From Andalucia godoyi (taxonomy: Eukaryota > Discoba > Jakobea > Jakobida > Andaluciidae): a stretch of 64,000 nucleotides of DNA. Of the stretch, positions 55,886 through 64,000 are shown in pieces (positions within the stretch are counted from its first letter, which is position 1; the number at the start of each line of letters is the position of its first letter). The notes below the pieces were generated by a model, which was not told the origin of the DNA, ran no database searches, and saw nothing but the letters and a program-made list of their open reading frames with translations. The position numbers and the translations under genes were made by a program. The stretch spans positions 62,001-126,000 of the forward strand of contig VRVR01000015.1 of assembly GCA_009859145.1 (NCBI GenBank), read 5' to 3'.

Positions 55886-56242
55886 TTTTTGCTTTTCTTT
55901 TTTTCTCTTGTTTTTCCCTTCCTCCTTTCCTTCTTCTTTTTTTGTGTTCTGTCTTTTACTTGTCTTTTGGGTGGAATGCCTCGGAAAAATCAGAATAGGC
56001 AAGCACAAGGATTCAAACTGTTCGCAGCTTCCGGAAAAAAGGGGAGAAAAAACCATTCTAAACGGCCCGCACTGTAGTCGTCGGGGCATTTTCCTTTGCT
56101 TGACATTTGAGACTACGGTTACCGTATTTGGATTCTGTATTGTTCCTTGCGTTTCTTTTGTGCTCGTTACCGAATGCTGATTACTGATTATTGATTGCTC
56201 ATTATTCTCGTTATTTTCCCCTCATTCCTTTTGAGAGAGTGA
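55886..56242. other. Divergent intergenic region
   Basis: 357 bases between TMEM97-like and LRR start codons. Pyrimidine-rich on the plus strand at 55887-55965. Nothing else seen. Confidence 0.7.
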
Positions 56243-57427
56243 ATGAGTACGGAGGGGCCTGGGATTGAACAGATCAAGCACAGTGCCCGGTTCCTGGAGA
56301 ATTCGAATCTTGCAGCGGCGCTCGATGCTGATTTTGGACGGTTTACAGCAGTTTCCATCGATGCGGTGCCGCAGTTTACAGTTGATTTATCGATGAACCG
56401 GCTGCAGTTCTTCCCGGACTTCCTGGCTGCGCTCCCGGCCTTCAAGACTCGTCCGGAGCTAGTGCGGCGCATCTGCCGCCTGGACGTCAGTGTGAATGTC
56501 ATCTCCAGCATCCCAGCCAGCGCACGGTTCCTCGAGAACCTCACGGTGCTCAATCTGTCGCAAAACTGCATTTCGGATCTGTCCGTGGCAGAGTTTCCAC
56601 ACAGCTTGGAAACCCTGATTCTGGATTACAACTCAATCTCGGACATGGCTCCACTGGGCAGCTGTCGCTGTGTCAAGGTGCTGTCGCTGTGCGGAAATAA
56701 CATTTCGGTGGTGTCGGGGTTGGATAGCTTGGGCAGCTCTCTGCAAGTGCTCAGGCTCAAGGACAACCCAATTTATGACATCAGCGGTTTGTATTGTTTG
56801 ACAAGCAGTCCGAGTATCAAGGTTCTGGAAATTGATTGCGCTGCGCCGTCGACTCGCCTTGCGCCAGAAAAGGATGTCATGTTCCACTTGTTTGCGAAGC
56901 GGTTTCCAAGATTTGTAAGTTCAGAGTATCGGTCGATGATCAAGGACGCAATGTTTGACAGCAGGAATGGCGACGGAGATGGAGACAGCAGTGGCGCACA
57001 GTCAACGGCAGTTGCAACGGTAAAGGTAAAGGGCGCCGCATCCGAAGGATTCTCGACGGAGGTCTCACAAGGGGCAGTGCAGGTTGCTGCGACGAGCCCG
57101 GAAGTGGTCAAGATGGAGGTGCAGCGGAGATTCGAAAAGACGGTCCAAGCGGAAGAGCGCAAGTTCACCGCGCGGATGAAACAGTTTCGGAACTTGTTCA
57201 ACATGTTCCTGGATGAGCAAAGAGCGCATTTTGACGGTTACAGGGAGTTCATGGAGCAGGAATCAAGGAGAATATGCGCAATGGTGGACACCTGGCAAGA
57301 CGACGATTTTGCCCAAGAGAAATGGCGAGCACTGACACTTGCTGCAATCCAAGGTTCGACATCCATGGTTCAGCAGCAGGCGACGCGAGAAAAGAACGAA
57401 TTCGAAAAGATTGTAGATAAAATCTGA
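56243..57427 (+). CDS. Leucine-rich repeat protein with C-terminal coiled coil
   Basis: A 394-residue protein. Residues about 80-205 contain five or six SDS22-like LRRs: LTVLNLSQNCISDL, LETLILDYNSISDM, VKVLSLCGNNISVV and LQVLRLKDNPIYDI, followed by a cap region. Residues about 285-394 are charged and helical with heptad spacing (FEKTVQAEERKFTARMKQF and on), likely a coiled coil. This LRR plus coiled-coil layout is common among axonemal and centrosomal proteins, which would suit the cilium genes in the window, but I cannot name the family. No membrane segment. Start at ATG 56243. Confidence 0.8.
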   Translation: MSTEGPGIEQIKHSARFLENSNLAAALDADFGRFTAVSIDAVPQFTVDLSMNRLQFFPDFLAALPAFKTRPELVRRICRLDVSVNVISSIPASARFLENLTVLNLSQNCISDLSVAEFPHSLETLILDYNSISDMAPLGSCRCVKVLSLCGNNISVVSGLDSLGSSLQVLRLKDNPIYDISGLYCLTSSPSIKVLEIDCAAPSTRLAPEKDVMFHLFAKRFPRFVSSEYRSMIKDAMFDSRNGDGDGDSSGAQSTAVATVKVKGAASEGFSTEVSQGAVQVAATSPEVVKMEVQRRFEKTVQAEERKFTARMKQFRNLFNMFLDEQRAHFDGYREFMEQESRRICAMVDTWQDDDFAQEKWRALTLAAIQGSTSMVQQQATREKNEFEKIVDKI

Positions 57428-57486
57428 CAACAATTTCATAATCATGGTCACAGTCATAATACAAACCATACAAATACGAGGGTACA

Positions 57487-57492
57487 AATAAA
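57487..57492 (+). terminator. Candidate polyadenylation signal
   Basis: AATAAA 60 bases after the LRR stop codon, in the short spacer facing the second giant gene. Confidence 0.4.
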
Positions 57493-57591
57493 AATGCAAA
57501 TGCAAATGCGAATGCGAAGAACGACCACAGTAGAAATAAGACAAGAGCATCAGTACCCCCGATGGAAACGCATCGCGGGGGGAAAACATGC

Positions 57592-60500
57592 TTACGAGTC
57601 TGCGAACAACTGCAGTTTGTAGTAGGTCCCACCGATGTTGACTCGGATGAACTGCGAAGCGGATCCAGCACTGCCGTGCAACTTGGTATTGACGATTAGA
57701 GAATCAATGTCGGCACCGGAAACTCCCAGAGACACGGTCTGTGCAAGATCATCGGCAGCAAAGACAGAGCCAACAGTCAGCTTGCTCGGGGTCAGCTCTG
57801 CAGATCCAATGGTGCCCGACGTCGAATTGGACACCTTGACGGATCGGTCGCTGATAACCACATTAAAATCTTGACCAGAGGTTCCCTGCAGTCGGAGCGA
57901 CGATGTAACTCTCAACGAACCATGAACCGAGGCGCTTCCAATGGTTGCAAACACCGTTCCGGTGGACGTAAGATCCGCAGGGGGCGTCACGGAACGGTTC
58001 GACGGAGAACTCGCAATCACCACGCCTGTTTCAAGCAATGGATACAAGCGGTCCGTTGTTACTCGGTTGATGCTGAGTTCCACCGCAGAGAGCGTACTCT
58101 TCGTGTTGGTATCAAAAACCACTTCAATACCAGTCGTTGCCACCGCTGCATACGACGAGCCTTGAGATACACGTAGTGGAAATCCACCGCGAATGTTCAC
58201 AGACGCATCAATGTTCGTTGTGGCCTTCACATCAAGAGTGCTCTTGAGCAACACTGCGATTTCCGCCGTGACCTGATTCGACGTTACGGACAACAGATCC
58301 GCCAGCGCTCCTGCAGATGACGAGCGCACTCGCAAACCATTGGTGGAAGGAAGAGAAGAGGATACCACCAGCACATCGACCGTCTGATCAACAGCCGATC
58401 GGATCGACAACGCAGAAGAAGAGGTCAGCTCTTGGAGAATGACAGAAGAAGATGTGAGCCTCAGGGTTGATGTTCCGTTCGTAATGACAAAAGATGCTGC
58501 GTCGAGAGTAGCCAAAAATGAGCCTCGCGCGGCAGAGATCGAGCCATTCGCAGAAAGAAGCAGCGAACTGTTACTCAAAAACCCAGTTTTCACTAAACTT
58601 AGTAACCCAGGAGACATCGTAGAAGAACACGAGACGTTCGCATCACTGCTTGCAGAAGCAAACGTCGTGGCACCGATCGTCGGAGCCACCAGCCCGCTGG
58701 AGTGCGTGAAAGATGCAACAACGGAGTTGTTGGACATCAGCAAAAACCCATCGTCTGAAATCACGGAGTGCAACGACGAGTTGGAAGTCTCGGAGAAAAT
58801 GACAGAGGAGCCGTAGATCACGGATGTGCCGACCGACACAACAGATGGATTCCAGGCGAGTGAGCTATGCAGCAATGAGGAGGCGGTGCTGGAGTTGTAG
58901 CGCGAAATAAACAACCCGTCAGAGGCAGCGAACAGTGCTCTGCGATCAGTAAAAACACCAAGACCATTTTGGAGCGAGACGTTCCCCGTTGGAACAACCA
59001 AATTGAGAGTATTTGTAGAAGTAATCGTGTTTGTCAGAACCGCCGACACAGTAAGAGCATCTGCCGAAAGGGACGAAGACGCACCGGAAATCACACTGGA
59101 AATCGAAAGGCCCGTCGATTGCAGGTCGGCAACATAGACCGATCCATTGGATACCAGCAAGGAACTGGAGGACAATGTCGTGGACAGCAACGAGTTCGAG
59201 GAAGCTGTTGTCACTGCGAAAGGGGAAATCACAACACCGGAAGATTGGTTCCAGGTTTGCACAGATAACAAAGATTGCGGCGATGACACGCTCATCGGAG
59301 TCAGGACAGTCACCGAAGAAGCAAACGTGGACGAGGAACCACCAAAAACAGAGTCTCCATCCACTGCAAACACGTGCCGTGAGTAGTTCACCAAGCTCGG
59401 CAGCGCCTCATCCCATGAGGCAGCAGAAGAAACAAGGAGGAGTCCACGACGATTCGAACTCCCAACGCGAACAACACCAGACACGTTTCCCGTAGCGCTG
59501 GAGTCTACTGGTTGTCCACTGGCATCTGCAAACAGCTCAACATTAAACACACTGGATACGGTGTCACCAACCGAAAAGGGCACACCAGAACCTGCAGATA
59601 GAGTTGTCGTAAAACTACCATTGCGAACTGCAAAAGAATGTACAGTGGTGGATGAAAACACATTCGAAGCAGCAGTGCCGACGAAGATTCCGTTAGGGGT
59701 GATTGTGGAAGCTCCAACTTGAATCGACGCATTGGAAGAGGCAAGATTCACTCCACCCGAAGCAGTCACGGTACCAGAAACATACACATTGCCGTCAACC
59801 ACCATCTTTTCTGTGCCGACAAGGGCGCTGGAGACGGTCGAGGACGTCGTGACATTGGCACCAATCCATAACCCGCCGGCGGCCTTGACAACCATGCGAG
59901 ACCAGCTCATTTCTGCAATTGCGCTGCCCGAGAAGGTTGAGATGAAAGAAACGGAGTCGTTGAAACGCACGGAAGCAGAAAACGACGAAGAAGCATCTAC
60001 AACGAAGTTTCCCGTTCCACTCGATAAAACCAACGTCGACGATGCTGCAAGTGTAGGTGCTGAAATAACATGAGGCGCAACAAGAGAGAACGCACCAGTA
60101 GATCCATTGGACAAAGACAAACCAGTCGATGTCAATGTCACAGTGCCCGCCGTCGCCGTGTCCGCAAATCGAAGCTGAGATGCCTGGAGTCGCGCAGAAG
60201 CAGTAGCGAGGGAAGACCAGATGTAAATGGACGCCGATGTTGAGCGGATCTCCATGCCAGAGTCCATATACGTCAGCCCCGAAACAGTCATTGGAACGCG
60301 AACGTCAATACCGGACGCAGCCACAGAAAACTGCGAGGAACCCGGAGAACCCGCAGTGATATCGACTCGTCGAGATGCGTCAGACGCCTGGATGGTTACG
60401 CCACCCCCCGTCACAGCCCGAATCGACAGATCTTGGCCGCTGACTCCTGTCACGGAGGAAAGCGTCGCGGAACCAGTCGTGATGGTTGATCCAGAGATCA

Positions 60501-63500
60501 CTGTTTGCGCCGCGGATGCATCGCGGACGGTGACCACACCAGGAGAAACGGAAGTGCGGGCACTTCCATTGGTGGCCACTGAAATATCGCCACTGGAGAT
60601 GGCGGTCGTCCAGTTTCGAACCGCAGGATTTGAATCAAACCACGTCGCAGAGCCAGAGCTTTCCAGGTTGGACCCGATGAATATGGGCCGTGTTGACACA
60701 AGACCATATGTACCCAAAGAAATGAGACTGGGCGAAGAGCCTAGAACCACGGATGTGGTGTTGAACACCCGCAGGACGTTTGGATGCGAACTGTTGCCGA
60801 ACTGCTGAGTCAAGGAAAACATGCTACTGCCGACAGAAAATACAGAACCATAATGAGAAAGTGCTACACTAACGGATTGACCACTGTCTGCGGACAAGAC
60901 GAGGTCCTTTCCCGGGGAGGAAACAACAGAGCCGGACACCGTAAGAACATCTACTTGCAGTCCTGCGGAAGTGATCTCAACAACCGATCCCGAAGACAAG
61001 TTGGAGATGCGGAGTCGATCGTGCAAGAGCGTAAGGCGAGATGCCGGGGACGTTACGTCAACACTTGAAGAGTTGACGTGGACGTATGTGCCCGATTGAT
61101 AGTCGCCAACGAGCAACGACTGTGACACATTGGGTAGGACCACTCGGCCGCCTGGTGCCTGCAGCAAAATGTCGCCACTTACATAGAGTGAATCGTACAT
61201 GAACACCGGTGTTCTTGCAGAACTGTCACCAAATGAAACCCCATTCAACGAAGTGAACGAAAGTCCTTGCGAGGACCACGACGAGACAAGAGAGCCATTC
61301 ACAGAAAACGAAAGCACAGAAGAGTGAGACATAATCACGTCGGTGGAGACAGAGGGGGTCATCACATACGACGAAGACAAAAATGTAGATGCGTTTGCGT
61401 TCACTAGACGAATGCTGTCTGCAGAGAGCGCGGTAGACGCAGAAGACCCATTCGCTGACACGAGCAGTCCAGTGGGGCGTACGACCACAGACCGATCGCT
61501 GGCGGCCAACAAGACCGAAGAATTTTCGCTTAGCAATACTACCTGACCAGCGACGGACACTCTGGAACCGTCGAATGTTGCATTGCCAAACACCTGCAAG
61601 GCATCCGCTGACACGGACGGCTCTGGGCTTTGACCGATGACAACCCCATTCACCGCAGATAATTCGATTCGCGAGCCTGAAGCCTTCACTAGGGCTGCTG
61701 AGCCGGAGCCGAGAGTGAAGAACCCTCCCGACAAAAGATCAATTGACATGTTGGAGGAGAGCACGGAAACCCCGCCGCGAAGGGCCACTGATCCCGTAGA
61801 TGCTCCCAATGTCACAGACCGCTCGAATGCCACGAAGGACTCAGCACCAACAACAAATGCTCCAGCCGGTGGCAACGTCACACTGATGTTCACATTTCTG
61901 GGTGAAAGTTGATTGAGTGTCATCCGATCCGTTTCCGCTGCCGAAGAAGTTATTGTGGTGTTCGAGCCAGACACGTCTTTCAAGATCAGCAGGGAAGATG
62001 AAAGCCGTGCTAAACCACCATTCATCGAAACTGAAGATCCGTCGATTGAGACATTTCCAAATGCAAAAGAAGACCCCAGGCCACCCGCAATCGACAGGCC
62101 ACCGTCGGCAAACAGCTGTCCTCGAATCCGAGCATTACCCTGTACAGTCAACAAGTCCATGTTCTGAACTGCCGCGGCGTCTCCAATGAACACACCCTGG
62201 CTTGCATTCATCAACACGCGCTGATTGTTCAAATTGATATACGTATACTGAGGGGCACTCAAAGTTAGTTGAGTTGAGGAGAGGTCGAAAGCAACGGACG
62301 CCGAGTTGGCAGCAGCCACAGGCACGATTTTCTGTGTCTTCACCAGCTGATTCTGGATTCGGTCCAGATTCATGATCGCCGTGGCTGGTAATCCTTGCGA
62401 ATCGTCTCCTGAAATCGACAATGCAGACTTCGTCAACATCACATAATTGACGAACGTGGAAGCATCCTGAATTAACAACTGCTTCGGAGACTCAATGACA
62501 ATGCTGCTGGAAAATGTCACCTGTGACGACGATGCTTGGAGAACGACAGTTCCACTGGATCTCAGATTCACAGAACCCTGTGCAGCGACAACGGTAGTGC
62601 ACGAAGGAGAAGTACATTGAATCAACGGGGTCAACACTGACGGCGTGGCCACACTACCCCCCGACACAATGGAAACACCGCTTCCACCATCGCGAACCTC
62701 AAGCCCACCGGAAAACAGTCGGCTTCCTTGAGCCGACGAACCAACAGATACCGCAGAGTTGTTCAGCACAACAGATCCAACAGCAAATGCGGATGACGGT
62801 CCGCGCAACAGCAGATTCTGATGAATCGAAACTGTCCCAGAAACCGTCGCATTACCGTCAATCCCAAAAACAGCAGTGGATGGATCGAACGGCTCCACGA
62901 ACGATGCAGAATTCATGTTGCCGATGGTTGTCACGACTCGTTTTGAACCCCCGCCAACATGGAAGTATTGAATCGCATTGGTTTGCTCAGTGCGCAACGT
63001 CGCATTCGCATCTGAAGGATCCGTACTCCCAACAACGAACACCGGGCCCCCAATGACCACAGCAGATGTGTTTCGAGTCCCCAGAGAAAGCACAGCGTTG
63101 TCGGACGCAGAAATCTCCGAGGTAAAGAAACGGGCCCCTTCAAAAGTAGTCGATGTCACACGGAAGCTGTTAACTTTCGTGCGAAAGGCCCCGGAAGCAA
63201 ATTGCAGAGAATCAGCGCTAAAAGATGAGTTTCCAGAAGAAGATGCTGCTTCCAATCCCGCTGCGGTAAGGGATGTCACAGAGGAGTTTGTGCTGGACAA
63301 GTTTCCAAGCACTATGATCCCGCTGGGCGACAACAATCGCAATGCAGAGTCCACTTGCAAAATGCCAGAGATGATAGAATTTCCATCCACCGCGAAACTG
63401 TACATGTCCCCATGACTGTTCGTGCTGTTTCCGACAATGAGGCGGGATACCGACGCATGATCCGGGAAAACCGTCATCGATGATCCAAAAAACGCCACAG

Positions 63501-64000
63501 ACATGTTTGCGCTACTGGCAGAACCAAATGCGACTTGGTGATTCGAGGAGGTGCTGAACAGCAGGTCACTGTCCAAAGGTGCCGCAATCCTGGTAGAGAC
63601 AACGTTCGAGACCTGCAATACGGAGGCCGATAATGTGGAAGTGTCAATCCCAGAGGAAATTGACAAGACCGAGGCGCTCAGCGACGATTGACTGCCATTT
63701 GAATCTCTCAAAGAGAAGCCGAAAGATGACACCGAGGCGGTAGTATTGGAGATCAAGGGAGATCCGACCAAGAAGCCGTCAAGAAACAGCACAGATCCGG
63801 CAAAGGCAGCATCATAGAGATCGACACTTGCCCTGGAAGCAGCACGCGAAATGTCTCCTACAAAGAACAAGGTAGAATTACCCGTTCCCCCAACGTTCAC
63901 ACGTGCTCGAGCACCCGCTAAAGACCCGACCGCGGAAAACATTACCGTGCTGTTACTCGCCGCGGAATCGGAAATCGACACTGAGGAGGAATCGCTCAGG
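57592..64000 (-). CDS. Giant repetitive surface-type protein, 5' end outside window
   Basis: At least 2135 residues, open to the right edge; the start and any N-terminal membrane anchor lie beyond 64000. Composition is dominated by Ser, Val, Thr, Ala, Gly, Asn and Leu in short strand-like units such as SADSIRLVNANAS and VGSSVISG-like segments, with many potential N-glycosylation sites (for example NVSQS, NSSV) and few Cys or charged residues. This matches the ectodomain of the first giant protein and suggests a beta-solenoid or fibre. It ends SQFIRVNIGGTYYKLQLFADS, resembling the short terminal strand motif of some fibre proteins, and lacks the HGH collar of the first protein. Probable role: cell-surface fibre or adhesin, by inference. 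Unusual for its length without an intron. Confidence 0.8.
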   Translation of the reverse strand, partial: LSDSSSVSISDSAASNSTVMFSAVGSLAGARARVNVGGTGNSTLFFVGDISRAASRASVDLYDAAFAGSVLFLDGFLVGSPLISNTTASVSSFGFSLRDSNGSQSSLSASVLSISSGIDTSTLSASVLQVSNVVSTRIAAPLDSDLLFSTSSNHQVAFGSASSANMSVAFFGSSMTVFPDHASVSRLIVGNSTNSHGDMYSFAVDGNSIISGILQVDSALRLLSPSGIIVLGNLSSTNSSVTSLTAAGLEAASSSGNSSFSADSLQFASGAFRTKVNSFRVTSTTFEGARFFTSEISASDNAVLSLGTRNTSAVVIGGPVFVVGSTDPSDANATLRTEQTNAIQYFHVGGGSKRVVTTIGNMNSASFVEPFDPSTAVFGIDGNATVSGTVSIHQNLLLRGPSSAFAVGSVVLNNSAVSVGSSAQGSRLFSGGLEVRDGGSGVSIVSGGSVATPSVLTPLIQCTSPSCTTVVAAQGSVNLRSSGTVVLQASSSQVTFSSSIVIESPKQLLIQDASTFVNYVMLTKSALSISGDDSQGLPATAIMNLDRIQNQLVKTQKIVPVAAANSASVAFDLSSTQLTLSAPQYTYINLNNQRVLMNASQGVFIGDAAAVQNMDLLTVQGNARIRGQLFADGGLSIAGGLGSSFAFGNVSIDGSSVSMNGGLARLSSSLLILKDVSGSNTTITSSAAETDRMTLNQLSPRNVNISVTLPPAGAFVVGAESFVAFERSVTLGASTGSVALRGGVSVLSSNMSIDLLSGGFFTLGSGSAALVKASGSRIELSAVNGVVIGQSPEPSVSADALQVFGNATFDGSRVSVAGQVVLLSENSSVLLAASDRSVVVRPTGLLVSANGSSASTALSADSIRLVNANASTFLSSSYVMTPSVSTDVIMSHSSVLSFSVNGSLVSSWSSQGLSFTSLNGVSFGDSSARTPVFMYDSLYVSGDILLQAPGGRVVLPNVSQSLLVGDYQSGTYVHVNSSSVDVTSPASRLTLLHDRLRISNLSSGSVVEITSAGLQVDVLTVSGSVVSSPGKDLVLSADSGQSVSVALSHYGSVFSVGSSMFSLTQQFGNSSHPNVLRVFNTTSVVLGSSPSLISLGTYGLVSTRPIFIGSNLESSGSATWFDSNPAVRNWTTAISSGDISVATNGSARTSVSPGVVTVRDASAAQTVISGSTITTGSATLSSVTGVSGQDLSIRAVTGGGVTIQASDASRRVDITAGSPGSSQFSVAASGIDVRVPMTVSGLTYMDSGMEIRSTSASIYIWSSLATASARLQASQLRFADTATAGTVTLTSTGLSLSNGSTGAFSLVAPHVISAPTLAASSTLVLSSGTGNFVVDASSSFSASVRFNDSVSFISTFSGSAIAEMSWSRMVVKAAGGLWIGANVTTSSTVSSALVGTEKMVVDGNVYVSGTVTASGGVNLASSNASIQVGASTITPNGIFVGTAASNVFSSTTVHSFAVRNGSFTTTLSAGSGVPFSVGDTVSSVFNVELFADASGQPVDSSATGNVSGVVRVGSSNRRGLLLVSSAASWDEALPSLVNYSRHVFAVDGDSVFGGSSSTFASSVTVLTPMSVSSPQSLLSVQTWNQSSGVVISPFAVTTASSNSLLSTTLSSSSLLVSNGSVYVADLQSTGLSISSVISGASSSLSADALTVSAVLTNTITSTNTLNLVVPTGNVSLQNGLGVFTDRRALFAASDGLFISRYNSSTASSLLHSSLAWNPSVVSVGTSVIYGSSVIFSETSNSSLHSVISDDGFLLMSNNSVVASFTHSSGLVAPTIGATTFASASSDANVSCSSTMSPGLLSLVKTGFLSNSSLLLSANGSISAARGSFLATLDAASFVITNGTSTLRLTSSSVILQELTSSSALSIRSAVDQTVDVLVVSSSLPSTNGLRVRSSSAGALADLLSVTSNQVTAEIAVLLKSTLDVKATTNIDASVNIRGGFPLRVSQGSSYAAVATTGIEVVFDTNTKSTLSAVELSINRVTTDRLYPLLETGVVIASSPSNRSVTPPADLTSTGTVFATIGSASVHGSLRVTSSLRLQGTSGQDFNVVISDRSVKVSNSTSGTIGSAELTPSKLTVGSVFAADDLAQTVSLGVSGADIDSLIVNTKLHGSAGSASQFIRVNIGGTYYKLQLFADS

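Overview
This window reads as nuclear DNA of a free-living, flagellated, intron-poor protist. Most genes are long single open frames of roughly half G+C, set on both strands and separated by a few hundred bases of AT-rich, microsatellite-rich DNA. Motile-cilium genes (a radial spoke head protein and adenylate kinase 7), an AP-4 adaptor subunit, a TmcB-type transmembrane cyclase and a plant-type cycloeucalenol cycloisomerase together fit an early-branching biflagellate such as a jakobid. That assignment is inference: no rRNA or other marker fixes the species.

Layout. 0.4-5.4 kb: an unassigned acidic-tailed protein, AP-4 sigma, an unassigned Ser/His/Pro-rich protein and an unresolved region with splice-like signals. 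5.9-12.6 kb: a giant type II membrane protein with a beta-solenoid-like ectodomain and a phage tail-collar-like C-terminus. 13-24.5 kb: MCM5, Tudor-SN, radial spoke head protein, an EDR1-domain protein and an ADP-ribosylglycohydrolase/J1-crystallin homologue. 25.9-38 kb: a multi-pass class III cyclase whose specificity residues point to ATP, AK7 and a Sen1-like helicase. 38.5-51 kb: an EcKL/CHK-like kinase, PP2C, cytochrome b5 reductase, a secreted PLB1-like SGNH lipase, a mucolipin-type TRP channel, a rhomboid protease, a nicotinamidase and cycloeucalenol cycloisomerase. A 288-base run of N follows. 52.2-57.4 kb: two paralogous four-pass membrane proteins, a TMEM97-like EXPERA protein and an LRR coiled-coil protein. 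57.6 kb to the right edge: a second giant Ser/Thr/Val-rich repetitive protein, transcribed leftwards and cut by the window end.

Only two introns can be placed with confidence (in the second tetraspan gene and in the TMEM97-like gene); both have GTATG donors. One of them is more than half (CT)n. Genes are often head-to-head with shared 350-1150 base upstream regions, or tail-to-tail with as little as 27 bases between stop codons. There is no operon-like grouping; what the genes share is theme: cilium, membrane signalling and trafficking, and sterol metabolism.

The most unusual content is the pair of giant surface-type proteins near the two ends of the window. The first carries a recently homogenised 277-residue repeat module and a collar-like tip of a kind best known from phage tail fibres.
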